A stretch of DNA of 27,196 bases, taken from a virus. The notes below the pieces were generated by a model, which had not been told where the DNA came from, ran no database searches, and was given only the letters and a program-made list of their open reading frames with translations. Both the position numbers and the translations under genes were made by a program. Shown here in pieces: positions 5,846 to 13,550 of this stretch; the first letter of the stretch is position 1; every line of letters begins with the position of its first letter. Location of the stretch: IMG/VR virus record IMGVR_UViG_3300035698_006929, positions 1 through 27,196 of that record. One strand, given 5' to 3'.

Positions 5846-7410
5846 ATTTCAAGAGAAGTACTGAGTACAGCGACAGCGACAGCATCACGTATGAAGCCTC
5901 GCCAACATGCGCCCGGTTTCACATGTCCGACGCCGAGATCCGCGGCATTCGCGGAGTTGTAGGCAGTGGCAAATCGTCGGCTTGCTGCGTCGAGATGAAG
6001 CGCAAGGCCGAGGCCCAGCGGCCTTACAAGGGCGTCCGCAGGACAAAATGGGCCGTCATCCGTGAAACCTTCCCCCAACTCCGCGACACGACGATTCCCA
6101 CCTTCCTGAAGTGGGTCCCCGTCGAGCATCCATGGTTCATTGCCCAGGGGAGCAGCATGTCCCATTCCCCGCCGTATGTTGCCCACCTTCGGTACAACCT
6201 GGAAGATGGAACCAAGGTCGATGCGGAGTTCATCTTCCTGGCGATGCGCGACGACGCCGACGCTGAAAAGTTGAAGTCCCTGGAGATCACAGGGGCGTTC
6301 ATCAACGAGGCCGGCGCCGTCAAGAAGGGGCACATCAATATGGCCTACCAGCGGTCAGCGCGCTTCCCGCCCGTGGACAAGGGCGGATGTTCGTGGTTTG
6401 GCATCATCATGGACACGAACCCACCGGACGACGAATCATGGTGGTACGAAATGGAGGTCAAAGATACCCCGCCCAAGGCCGAGTTTTTCGTGCAACCCCC
6501 GGCGATCCTTGCCGTTCCGAAGAAAAGCCAGGCCGACGTTCAGCTCTACATCCCGAACACAGGGCAAGGGCCATACCCGCCGGCCGAGAACGTGAAACAC
6601 CTGATCAAGGGGTATGACTACTGGATGGATCAAATCCCCATGTTCAAGGAGTGGGGAATCAGGGTCTTTCTGATGGGCGAGTTCGGCACGAACCTATCCG
6701 GAACGCCGGTCTACTCGCAGTTTAATTCCTGCCACTTTACAAGCGAGCCCCTTGATGTCTACAGACAGCTCCCGCTTCTGATCGGCATTGACTTCGGTCG
6801 AACGCCGTGCGCCGTCTTCTGCCAGCTCTCGCCGAAGGGGCAGTTCAGAATCATAGACGAACTGACCACTGGCTACAAAGAATCAACGGACCCGCTCAGA
6901 ATGGGGATCCGAACCTTCGGACGATCTCTGCTGCTGCCGCATCTGAACACGAAGTATAACGGGATGTCCATTGTTGCGATCGGCGACCCGGCAGGCGGGT
7001 TCCACAACCAGATCAGCGACGAAGAGACATGCCTGCGCGAGCTGCACCAAATGGGCATTCCCTGCCAAGAGGCCAGGACGAACAGCCTATCAGCGCGTTT
7101 GGGGGCAGTCGAAGGGTTCATGACGACCATGATCGACGGTGGACCGGGGCTGATCGTGAGTGCCGTTGGGGCTCCAACCGTTCTGAAGGGTTTCCAAGGC
7201 GGTTATCGGTTCACGAAGAAGAAAACGACGGGTGACAATCAGGACCTCAAGAATGACCCGGACAAGGACAGTAGATTTTCGCACGTCCATGATGCGGTAC
7301 AATACGTGGCCATGTACGCCGAGTTCGGCATTGCCAAGTCCAAAAACATTACGGGTCGTGGTCCCATGATGGCCAGGCCGGTCATTCGCAAGAGGTCAAA
7401 AGCGTGGTAG
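5842..7410 (+). CDS. terL: Terminase large subunit
   Basis: TerL is the packaging motor: an N-terminal ATPase pumps DNA through the portal and a C-terminal RNase H-like nuclease cuts concatemers. Visible motifs: Walker A GVVGSGKS (residues 38-45, Lys44), a Walker B-like AFINEAG with catalytic Glu156, then nuclease acidic residues Asp317 (IGIDFG), Asp382 (IGDPAG) and Asp484 (HVHDAVQY). Length 522 aa is normal and the protein appears intact. It is separated from terS by about 4.2 kb of accessory genes, which is unusual because the two are commonly adjacent. Its ATG is inside a 10-bp hairpin with the ribosome binding site in the loop. It is followed by a probable noncoding RNA and then the portal gene. 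Confidence 0.93.
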   Translation: MDFKRSTEYSDSDSITYEASPTCARFHMSDAEIRGIRGVVGSGKSSACCVEMKRKAEAQRPYKGVRRTKWAVIRETFPQLRDTTIPTFLKWVPVEHPWFIAQGSSMSHSPPYVAHLRYNLEDGTKVDAEFIFLAMRDDADAEKLKSLEITGAFINEAGAVKKGHINMAYQRSARFPPVDKGGCSWFGIIMDTNPPDDESWWYEMEVKDTPPKAEFFVQPPAILAVPKKSQADVQLYIPNTGQGPYPPAENVKHLIKGYDYWMDQIPMFKEWGIRVFLMGEFGTNLSGTPVYSQFNSCHFTSEPLDVYRQLPLLIGIDFGRTPCAVFCQLSPKGQFRIIDELTTGYKESTDPLRMGIRTFGRSLLLPHLNTKYNGMSIVAIGDPAGGFHNQISDEETCLRELHQMGIPCQEARTNSLSARLGAVEGFMTTMIDGGPGLIVSAVGAPTVLKGFQGGYRFTKKKTTGDNQDLKNDPDKDSRFSHVHDAVQYVAMYAEFGIAKSKNITGRGPMMARPVIRKRSKAW

Positions 7411-7447
7411 TCCGCAACCGAACCCAACGGAAAGTGACGAAATAGGC

Positions 7448-7476
7448 TTGACTTTTCGCGCAGAATCGTGTAGAGG
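7448..7476 (+). promoter_or_regulatory. Candidate promoter for the terL-portal RNA
   Basis: TTGACT (7448-7453), exactly 17 bases, TAGAGG (7471-7476). The -35 box matches five of six bases; the -10 box is partial. Transcription would begin near 7481-7484, at the 5' strand of the closing helix of the structured region. The leftward promoter at 546-574 has the same shape (TTGACG-N17-CAGAGT). Confidence 0.5.
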
Positions 7477-7480
7477 TAGC

Positions 7481-7644
7481 ATTTGCAATCATCGAGGTAT
7501 GCAGCCGAGTTGCATCCACGATGGGAGGAATCATGTAATACAGAAGTGAATAGCTTCGGGCGAAGACTGGGGACCGCGCCTCTCCGGTCGATGCAAATCA
7601 AGGACGGCTGTCAGGGGCCTTACCTCTTGGCAGCCGTCCTTTTT
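7481..7644 (+). ncRNA. Probable structured noncoding RNA between terL and portal
   Basis: This 250-base gap has no convincing protein gene but folds well. ATTTGCA (7481-7487) pairs with TGCAAAT (7592-7598) as a closing helix. Inside are three hairpins. One spans 7491-7522: ATCG/CGAT, an A-A mismatch, GG/CC, a bulged T, ATGCA/TGCAT and a 7-base loop. The second is CTTC-GGGC-GAAG at 7554-7565. The third pairs 7565-7573 with 7581-7589 (nine pairs, two G-U). A terminator hairpin follows at 7600-7640. A promoter-like sequence sits at 7448-7476. Between the first two hairpins, GGGAGG precedes ATG-TAA (7533-7538). The closing helix and terminator do not share bases, so both can form together, as in a free-standing small RNA. 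A regulatory leader of the portal gene is the alternative. I do not recognise a known family. Confidence 0.6.
7600..7644 (+). terminator. Intrinsic terminator upstream of portal
   Basis: AAGGACGGCTG (7600-7610) pairs perfectly with CAGCCGTCCTT (7631-7641). The stem can extend inward by a few pairs, and T5 runs at 7640-7644. This is the best-formed intrinsic terminator in the window. It sits only 16 bases before the portal ATG and leaves the portal ribosome binding site (GGAG, 7652-7655) free. Confidence 0.85.
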
Positions 7645-7660
7645 GCCTTTTGGAGAGTCT

Positions 7661-9685
7661 ATGTCGTCAACGGGTATTGTTCCGAACAACATGAGCAGGC
7701 CTGGCGTCCCATACGCTACGCCGGCCGAATTGGAACGAAAAGAGGCGGAAGAGGCCACGCTCCGCGAGGAATCCCGCCAACGCAACAGCCCCGTCTTAAC
7801 CCCCCTTCTGGCGCATTGCCTCGATTCATGGTCGCGAAACCTCCGGTACAAGGAAACGACCGGCATCGACACCCAAATGCTGAAGAACCTTCGGCAGATC
7901 AACGGCGACTACGAGCCTGACATTCTGGCCGACATTCGAGCCGAGGGCCACTCCGAGGCGTTTTTGCTGATCACGGCCATGAAGACACGCGCCGCCTTGG
8001 CGTGGTTCCTCGACGTTCTCTCCAACGAGCACGAGAAAGCCTGGTCGACTCGCCCGACGCCCATTCCGGACATGCCGCCCGAAGTGATGGAACAGGTCAT
8101 CGAGCGCGCATCCATGGACATAGAGCAGTATCTCCAGGGCGAAGAGGGGCGCACGGTCACTCCACAAGAGGTTGCCGCATACGCGAAACAGCTCAAGGAA
8201 GACGTGGAGCAGGAGATCCGCGACGAGGCCAAGTCCCGGGCGATCCGCATGGAGCGCAAGGTCGACGACCAACTCAAGGAAGGCGGCTTCAACGAGGCGT
8301 TCCTGTTGTACGTGGAGAATCTTGTCCAGTTGAAGGCCGGCTTCCTCAAAGGCCCCATTCAGCGCAACGTGTCGTCCATGGCCTATGCGAACAATGATGG
8401 TCGCACTCAGGCCGTAGTGAAAGGCGCGATCAAGTCCACCTACGAATCTCCGAGCCCATTCGACATGTTCCCGGCGCCGGGGGCAACATCATGTCAGCAG
8501 GGCGACCTCTGGGAGCGTGTGAAATTCTTCCCGAAAGACCTCGCCGCGATGAAAGGCATCGAGGGGTCTTCTTTTAACGACGCCGCAATCGACCTTGTAC
8601 TCGAGCGGTACGGAAAATCCGGTTTTCGCGTGAGAACCACCGCCGACCCAAGCCGCGAGCAGCAGCAGGACCAGGGGGCCGACCGCGAAGCCTGGGGCAC
8701 GATCGAAGGGCTCGAGGGGTGGCTATCGGTGATGGGCAAGACCCTCATCGGCGAGGGGATGGATCACGACGACAAGGGCAACAGGATCAGCCCCACGCGC
8801 CATTACGAGATCAACGTCATCCTGATCGGCACCTACTTCATCTTCAACGCCTTCAATCCGCACCCTATTGGAGAGCGGCCATACTCGCATTGCGGCTGGC
8901 GAAAGGTCAGTGGCTCGTTCTGGTACAAGGGGGTACCTGAGTGTATCCCAGACGTTCAGATGATGGCGAACGGCGCCGTTAGGGCCATGGCGAACAACAT
9001 GGGTTTGGCGAGCGGGCCAGGGATCATCTACAACGACATCAACCGACTTGCAATCGGGCAGGATCCGACCGCGATCAGCCCCCTTGCCGTCTACCAGTTC
9101 ATCAATTCCGGCGGCAATAGTCAGCTCAAGCCGATGGAGACCATCGACATCAAATCCAACGCCGCGGAGCTGCTTGCGATCATCCAAGAGTTCTCCAAGA
9201 TGGCCGACGAGCATTCCGGCATCCCGAGCTACGAGCATGGGAACGGATCACTTGCCGGAGCTGGCCGGACCATGGGCGGGCTCCAAATGCTCATGACCAG
9301 CGCGGCCCGCAGCCTCAAGCTCTCGCTTCTCAGGTCAGACCAGCAGGCCCTCCGTCCAACGGTCGAACGTCAGATCGTCCACAACATGCTCTACGACCCC
9401 GACGAGTCGATCAAGGGCGACCTGGAACTCTACGCAACCGGCGTACTGGCAAAGATCAACAAGGAGGCAATGACGGCGCGCAGGATCGAGTACTTGAACG
9501 CTACCGGCAATCCGACCGACATCATGATTATGGGTGTCAAAAAGCGCGCGAGGCTCCAGGACGAGGTAGCCGAAACTCTTGAAATGCGCTTGGGCGAGTT
9601 CAGCCGATCGGAAGAAGAGTACGAGGAAGTCGAAACAAGGTTCCAAGAGCAGCAGCAGCAGAAAACAGCGGCCGCGGTCGCGTAA
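7661..9685 (+). CDS. Portal protein
   Basis: The portal forms the dodecameric ring through which TerL pumps DNA and to which the neck attaches. The 674-aa product follows terL and precedes scaffold and coat. It contains an internal segment typical of large podovirus-type portals: 'SGIPSYEHGNG...AGRTMGGLQMLMTSAARSLKLSLL' around residues 522-562, preceded by long helices. Charged helical stretches lie near residues 130-200, and a Glu/Gln-rich tail ends the protein. An in-frame TTG upstream overlaps the terminator; ATG 7661 is chosen because GGAG (7652-7655) precedes it and the upstream bases are the terminator stem. Expression must survive the terminator through readthrough or a promoter not seen. 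Confidence 0.85.
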   Translation: MSSTGIVPNNMSRPGVPYATPAELERKEAEEATLREESRQRNSPVLTPLLAHCLDSWSRNLRYKETTGIDTQMLKNLRQINGDYEPDILADIRAEGHSEAFLLITAMKTRAALAWFLDVLSNEHEKAWSTRPTPIPDMPPEVMEQVIERASMDIEQYLQGEEGRTVTPQEVAAYAKQLKEDVEQEIRDEAKSRAIRMERKVDDQLKEGGFNEAFLLYVENLVQLKAGFLKGPIQRNVSSMAYANNDGRTQAVVKGAIKSTYESPSPFDMFPAPGATSCQQGDLWERVKFFPKDLAAMKGIEGSSFNDAAIDLVLERYGKSGFRVRTTADPSREQQQDQGADREAWGTIEGLEGWLSVMGKTLIGEGMDHDDKGNRISPTRHYEINVILIGTYFIFNAFNPHPIGERPYSHCGWRKVSGSFWYKGVPECIPDVQMMANGAVRAMANNMGLASGPGIIYNDINRLAIGQDPTAISPLAVYQFINSGGNSQLKPMETIDIKSNAAELLAIIQEFSKMADEHSGIPSYEHGNGSLAGAGRTMGGLQMLMTSAARSLKLSLLRSDQQALRPTVERQIVHNMLYDPDESIKGDLELYATGVLAKINKEAMTARRIEYLNATGNPTDIMIMGVKKRARLQDEVAETLEMRLGEFSRSEEEYEEVETRFQEQQQQKTAAAVA

Positions 9686-9699
9686 CGGAGGAAAGCACG

Positions 9700-10335
9700 A
9701 TGAAGAAGTGGCTCAGAGAAAGTGGTTACAACAAGGCAATCGCGTTCGGGTGTCTGGTGATTCTGGTCCTTGTCGGCTGGATGGTGATCCCCGCAGTGGC
9801 TGCGATCCTCGAGGATGCTCGGTTCGGGACGCTTCACGTCGCCAGGACGACTACCCTGGTTGGCGCGCTGGACGTGGCGGCCATTACGTGCGACAGCGTG
9901 GCCAGCGCGGGGGCTATCAGTGGCACGACTATCAGCGGCACCACGCTCGAGGCGAGCGGTACTCTCACCGTGACCGGCGATGTTACGAACTACGGCAACC
10001 TCACCGTTGACGGCACTCTCTCTGCGTATGCTCTGGGCGAGAACATTATTGCCCCACCCGCTAATACCACAAACGGTCACGTCATAGCACTGGCCGGAAT
10101 AATGGTCAGGCTTGACTCTACCGGCAATACTACCAATCTAACCAACACGGTGACGCTTGCGAATCTGGCGAGTGGTGCGACTGGTATGTTCTACATCATC
10201 AACACTGGATCAACCAACTCGCTGGCCATTTCGCAGGCCGGTACGTTCAAGTCACCGGCGATCGCGTTGGCACCGTATGAGGCGGCAGTGATACTCGCGC
10301 CCGTCAGCAATGCGTTTTACGCCGTAGACTTCTAA
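9700..10335 (+). CDS. Membrane-tagged beta-repeat protein, possible head fibre
   Basis: The 211-aa product begins with a basic segment and a strong hydrophobic stretch (AIAFGCLVILVLVGWMVIPAVAA, about residues 13-35; a signal anchor, or a signal peptide cut near VIPAVA). It then has short Thr/Gly/Ser-rich beta repeats (TLHVARTTTLVGALDVAA, GAISGTTISGTTLEASGTLTV) of the kind seen in phage fibres and decoration proteins, and a C-terminal beta domain. The ATG follows GGAGG (9687-9691) by eight bases. Placed between portal and scaffold, it would normally be a virion component, but the N-terminal membrane signal is odd for that. Function not established. Confidence 0.6.
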   Translation: MKKWLRESGYNKAIAFGCLVILVLVGWMVIPAVAAILEDARFGTLHVARTTTLVGALDVAAITCDSVASAGAISGTTISGTTLEASGTLTVTGDVTNYGNLTVDGTLSAYALGENIIAPPANTTNGHVIALAGIMVRLDSTGNTTNLTNTVTLANLASGATGMFYIINTGSTNSLAISQAGTFKSPAIALAPYEAAVILAPVSNAFYAVDF

Positions 10336-10344
10336 CCATTCATA

Positions 10345-10375
10345 GGCGGGGCTCGGCACTACTCCGAGCCCCGCC
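10345..10375 (+). other. 12-bp GC-rich intergenic hairpin
   Basis: GGCGGGGCTCGG (10345-10356) pairs perfectly with CCGAGCCCCGCC (10364-10375) around a 7-base loop, starting nine bases after the preceding stop codon. AAAAGG follows, so there is no U tract on the plus strand, nor on the minus strand. A smaller hairpin CACCGC/GCGGTG follows at 10403-10421. It could stabilise the mRNA 3' end or terminate without a U tail. Confidence 0.7.
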
Positions 10376-10435
10376 AAAAGGAAACGACAATCTTTGGTTC
10401 ATCACCGCTTGGCCGGCGGTGGATGGCATTCGCAG

Positions 10436-10484
10436 AAGAGGGGTGGTCCGGCACCGGAACTGACGGATCACCCCTCTTTCTGTC
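10436..10484 (+). terminator. Probable intrinsic terminator
   Basis: Bases 10436-10450 pair with 10464-10478 (15 pairs, one G-U; AAGAGGGG against CCCCTCTT at the base) around a 13-base loop. A T-rich tail TTTCTGTCT overlaps and follows the stem. It ends just before the ribosome binding site of the 92-aa gene (AGGAG, 10486-10490), the same arrangement as the terminator in front of portal. Confidence 0.7.
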
Positions 10485-10495
10485 TAGGAGACAAG

Positions 10496-10774
10496 GTGCG
10501 AGATCCGAAAGAAAGAACCGAGCAGCTAGAGCAGGTCATGAAGTCCCTGGAGGTGCTGAAGGAGAACCAGCACTTCATGAACTTCGTCTTCTACCTGACG
10601 GACGAGCTCGTAGATCAGCGGGAGCGCAATGACGTGTTGCAGGGCGTGGAAATGGCATGGGGGCAGGGAGAGGCACAGCGCCTCAACAGGACTTTAACGA
10701 TGGTGGACGATAATCTGACGAACCTTGTCAAGATCAAGGCTCGAAGGATCCGTTCAGCAAACAGATACAGGTGA
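10496..10774 (+). CDS. Hypothetical 92-aa helical protein
   Basis: The GTG at 10496 is chosen because AGGAG lies at 10486-10490, five bases before it, while the longer open frame runs back through the terminator hairpin. The product is almost wholly helical and charged (TEQLEQVMKSLEVLKENQHFMNFVFYLTDELVDQRERNDVLQG), with a basic C-terminus (KIKARRIRSANRYR). No family recognised. Its place directly before the scaffold gene suggests a small head-assembly factor. A GTCAGG/CCTGAC hairpin (10780-10805) lies just after its stop. Confidence 0.6.
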   Translation: MRDPKERTEQLEQVMKSLEVLKENQHFMNFVFYLTDELVDQRERNDVLQGVEMAWGQGEAQRLNRTLTMVDDNLTNLVKIKARRIRSANRYR

Positions 10775-10779
10775 ACATC

Positions 10780-10805
10780 GTCAGGACACCAGGAATGGCC
10801 CTGAC
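10780..10805 (+). other. Small intergenic hairpin before scaffold
   Basis: GTCAGG (10780-10785) pairs with CCTGAC (10800-10805) across a 14-base loop. It is short, without a T tract, and is one of several intergenic hairpins in this operon. The 70-base gap holds no other feature apart from GGGGAA before the scaffold ATG. Confidence 0.35.
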
Positions 10806-10844
10806 ACGAAGCGCATACCCGGAAGGGCGCGCAAGGGGAACTCG

Positions 10845-11846
10845 ATGAAGGATGGTCTACCAGACGCAGTCGCAGACGCAGCAGACGCATCAGACGTGGC
10901 ACTCGACGCCGCGGTTGCCGAACAGCAGAAGCGACACGCCGAAGGGATTGCAGCGAGCAGTGATACCGACGCTTTACCGCCGGCCCCGGCCCCCGCAGCC
11001 CCAGCACCGGAGAATGAGGGAAGGATCAGCGAACTGGAAGCGCGACTCGCCGCCGAACAGCAGCGGGTGCGGTCACTGCAAGGGAGGATCGACAGCCAAG
11101 GCCCGACCATGGCTGCCCAAATCTCGGAACTGAAGGATACCGTAAAGGCCCTTCAGGCAGACTTGACCCAGGCGAAGAAGGTCCCCGCGCATTTGCGCAA
11201 CCTGTCAGCGGAAGAGCGGAAGATGTTGTCAGACGACGGCGACCTTTCGATAGAAGTCAGACAGGCGAAGGGATACACGGATGAGGCGAAGGAACACTTC
11301 GACGCGAAGATCGCAGCCATGGAACAACGGCAGACGGAATCCGATCGCGCCAGGGAAGCGGAGGCCATCAAATCAGAGGCCAATGCCTACAAAGACCGTT
11401 TCTTCGCGAAGCTCGAGGTCATTGCGCCCGGGGCCACGGCTCTGGATGCAAACCCCGTCTTCCGTGCATGGCTCCCGACTCCCGACCCAGACAGCCTTAC
11501 CGGTGCCACCTTCGAAGCAAAGGCGCAGGACGCCTACGCCCGGGGTGACATCAAGGCAGTTAAGGCAGTCACCGACGTATTCTACGCCACGGACCCCGGG
11601 AGGCGAATCCAGTCGGATCTCGCTGCCCAGGTCAAGCCGTCGAATGCCCCTGGTAACGAACCCCCGGTGGAGCAGAAAGGCAACTGGTTCACTGAAGACG
11701 CCATCGCCGAGTTCTACCACTATCAGAACCTTAGGAGACCGGTCCAAGGCCGTGACGGCAAGGACCTGACCCCGGAAGAAATGAAGAAGTTGGAAAACGA
11801 TATCGAGGACGCAGTAGCGAACGACAGGGTCCGCGTAGGGCGTTAG
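10845..11846 (+). CDS. Capsid scaffolding protein
   Basis: Scaffolding proteins template procapsid assembly and leave before or during DNA packaging. This 333-aa product lies directly before the coat gene and has the expected build: an acidic Ala/Pro-rich start, a long coiled coil (about residues 55-115, ISELEARLAAEQQRVRSL...), a helical middle rich in Lys/Glu/Ala, and a C-terminal ordered region with 'NPVFRAWL', 'KAVTDVFYATDPGRRIQSDL' and a charged terminal helix. An in-frame start lies upstream at 10725, but ATG 10845 has a GGGGAA ribosome binding site and the usual acidic start. Assignment rests on position and composition rather than a diagnostic motif. Confidence 0.65.
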   Translation: MKDGLPDAVADAADASDVALDAAVAEQQKRHAEGIAASSDTDALPPAPAPAAPAPENEGRISELEARLAAEQQRVRSLQGRIDSQGPTMAAQISELKDTVKALQADLTQAKKVPAHLRNLSAEERKMLSDDGDLSIEVRQAKGYTDEAKEHFDAKIAAMEQRQTESDRAREAEAIKSEANAYKDRFFAKLEVIAPGATALDANPVFRAWLPTPDPDSLTGATFEAKAQDAYARGDIKAVKAVTDVFYATDPGRRIQSDLAAQVKPSNAPGNEPPVEQKGNWFTEDAIAEFYHYQNLRRPVQGRDGKDLTPEEMKKLENDIEDAVANDRVRVGR

Positions 11847-11853
11847 CCCTTTT
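11837..11853 (+). terminator. Weak terminator-like hairpin over the scaffold stop
   Basis: AGGGC (11837-11841) pairs with GCCCT (11846-11850) around a GTTA loop, followed by TTTT. With five pairs it is weak and would at most attenuate. The stop codon of scaffold lies in the loop and stem. The rest of the gap to 11941 holds the coat ribosome binding site and nothing else clear. Confidence 0.3.
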
Positions 11854-11941
11854 CATTTGGGCCGTTGCTGACCGAACGCGACGGGTTTTCGCGGGATAGG
11901 TCCGCTGCTGCGATCTGAGATTTTAGAAAGAGAGGCAAATC

Positions 11942-12883
11942 ATGGCCGTCTATCCAGTCGCAGCAGGAAAGAGTGACATTGGCTCGACCACGATGGGTTA
12001 CACCCCGACGATTTACTCGGGGAAACTCGTCAAGAAGCTGTATGCGAATACAGTCTTCGGTGCCGTAGCCAACACGGACTACGAAGGAGAGATCAAGTCG
12101 TTCGGTGAATCGGTGAAAATCCGTTCGCTGCCGAACATTTCGATCCGCCGGTACGCCAAGGGGCAGAACCTTGTTCCCGAACAGCCGAAATCAACGGCGC
12201 TCACGCTCAACATCGACAAGGGCTACTACTGGGCCTTCATCGACGAGGATGTCGAACGCGCGCAGACGGACCTGAAGAACTACGTCGATCTCTGGACCGA
12301 CGTTGCAGCCCGTCAGCTTCAAATCGCCATCGACGCCGACGTGCTCCAGAACGTGTACGCCGACGCGAGCTCGTACAACCAGGGCCTCACGGCTGGACTG
12401 ATCTCGGGTGACATCGACCTGGGCGTGGATGCTGGAGTGTCCGTCGAACTCACGGTCGACAACGTGATCAACAAGATCGTGCAGTGCGGCCAAGTCCTCG
12501 ACGAACAGAACGTGCCCCCCGAGGGGCGCTGGATGATCGTTCCGGCGTGGGTGCATACGCTGCTCCTGACGTCCGACCTCAAGGCCGCGTTCCTGACCGG
12601 GGATGCAACCTCGCCGATGAGGCATGGCCGCGTGGGCATGATCGACACGTTCACCATCTACCGCTCGAACCAGTTGGGTACGAGCTCGGACACGGTAGGC
12701 GACACGACGACGCACATCATGTTCGGTACGAACCACGCGATCACCTTCGCCACGCAGTTGGTGAAGAACGAGCAAGCTGCCAACCCGTTCGGGTTCGGCA
12801 ACATCCACAAGGGTCTTCAGGTGTACGGCTACAAGGTCGTGCTGCCCGAGGCGCTGGGTTGGCTGTACGCCAAGAAGGGGTAA
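11942..12883 (+). CDS. Major capsid protein (P22 coat-like)
   Basis: This 313-aa protein is the likely shell subunit with an HK97-type fold. Supporting features are its position after scaffold and a run of motifs common in P22-type coat proteins. These are an N-terminal helix followed by 'NTDYEGEIKSFGESVKIRSLP', 'LTLNIDKGYYWAFIDEDVERAQTD' (the extended arm and spine helix region), 'VDLWTDVAARQLQIAIDADVLQ', 'GRWMIVPAWVHTLLL', and 'HGRVGMIDTFTIYRSNQL'. The ATG follows AGAGG by six bases. Two hairpins follow its stop, which may protect the mRNA of this highly expressed gene. Confidence 0.85.
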   Translation: MAVYPVAAGKSDIGSTTMGYTPTIYSGKLVKKLYANTVFGAVANTDYEGEIKSFGESVKIRSLPNISIRRYAKGQNLVPEQPKSTALTLNIDKGYYWAFIDEDVERAQTDLKNYVDLWTDVAARQLQIAIDADVLQNVYADASSYNQGLTAGLISGDIDLGVDAGVSVELTVDNVINKIVQCGQVLDEQNVPPEGRWMIVPAWVHTLLLTSDLKAAFLTGDATSPMRHGRVGMIDTFTIYRSNQLGTSSDTVGDTTTHIMFGTNHAITFATQLVKNEQAANPFGFGNIHKGLQVYGYKVVLPEALGWLYAKKG

Positions 12884-12928
12884 TCGACGGTTCGGGGAGG
12901 ACCGTCGAGTGACGGTTCTCCGCACCGT
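12884..12928 (+). other. Paired hairpins after the coat gene
   Basis: Immediately after the coat stop, TCGACGGT (12884-12891) pairs perfectly with ACCGTCGA (12901-12908) around a 9-base loop. A second stem, ACGGT/ACCGT, follows at 12912-12928. The GACGGT/ACCGT core is shared, so alternative pairings are possible. No T tract follows. Likely an mRNA 3' stabiliser or partial terminator. Confidence 0.6.
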
Positions 12929-12956
12929 GTAACACGAAATAAAGGAGGATAGTCAA

Positions 12957-13472
12957 ATGGCTATTGCAGCAGATTCAGTAGTGAGCGTGACCAGGGGTGC
13001 TTTTCTCCCCTATCTGAAAAGCGGTTTGATCGAAGCAGAGATCAACCTGCTGACCGCCTCTTCGGAACTCACCGCCCAGGGCGACGGCGAACTGGCTGCG
13101 GGGGACGTGATCACCGTCTTTTCGCTTCCCGCAGGGACGCTGATCATCGCGGCCGGCATCGAGGTGACGACCCTCGTTACCGGCTCCACGGCCCTCGTTC
13201 TCGATCTCGGGACGGGTGACGACGACGACCAGTTTCTCGACGGATCGGACGGGACGAACCCGTTCGATATCGGGTCAAGCGGGTCGCAAAAGGACGTGGG
13301 CACGTATTCGGAGCCCTCGGCGTCGGTTACGACCACCCTCGCGGGTATGCCGAAGATGCTGAGCGCGGCCGACACGCTCGACATCACGGTGCAGGGGATC
13401 ACGGGTACCCTGTCGGCCGGCGTGGTTCGTGTGTGGGCGTTGATCGCCGATGTCGACGGCCTGGAAGGATAG
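12957..13472 (+). CDS. Capsid decoration or head-associated protein
   Basis: The 171-aa product looks all-beta and acidic, with 'AAGDVITVFSLPAGTLIIAAGIEVTTLV' and 'LVLDLGTGDDDDQFLDGSD', a pattern found in phage proteins encoded directly after the coat gene that are annotated as virion or head proteins. No enzyme motif. The ATG follows AAAGGAGG by eight bases, one of the strongest ribosome binding sites here, which suggests high expression as expected for a shell component. The exact role (decoration versus head fibre) cannot be read from sequence. Confidence 0.55.
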   Translation: MAIAADSVVSVTRGAFLPYLKSGLIEAEINLLTASSELTAQGDGELAAGDVITVFSLPAGTLIIAAGIEVTTLVTGSTALVLDLGTGDDDDQFLDGSDGTNPFDIGSSGSQKDVGTYSEPSASVTTTLAGMPKMLSAADTLDITVQGITGTLSAGVVRVWALIADVDGLEG

Positions 13473-13491
13473 GCGGTCAAGAAATCGAACG

Positions 13492-13519
13492 CACCCCGGG
13501 GCCTTCGGGTCCCGAGGTG
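13492..13519 (+). other. UUCG-capped intergenic hairpin
   Basis: CACC (13492-13495) and CGGGGCC (13497-13503) pair with GGTCCCG (13508-13514) and GGTG (13516-13519). There is one C-A mismatch, one G-U pair and a TTCG tetraloop (13504-13507) closed by C-G. This is an extra-stable RNA hairpin with no U tract after it, ending about 20 bases before the next ribosome binding site. Confidence 0.7.
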
Positions 13520-13550
13520 ATTCGGAACGACACAAAACAGGAGAAATCCT

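Noticed and set aside
7483-7660. Protein-coding frames across the terL-portal gap
   Set aside because: Open frames exist but have no ribosome binding site or protein-like composition, and the DNA is dominated by paired RNA structure and a terminator.
10394-10495. Upstream extension of the 92-aa gene
   Set aside because: It runs through the intrinsic terminator hairpin at 10436-10478 and has no ribosome binding site; GTG 10496 has AGGAG five bases before it.
10725-10844. Longer start for the scaffold gene
   Set aside because: It overlaps the preceding gene and gives basic, low-quality sequence; ATG 10845 follows a GGGGAA site.
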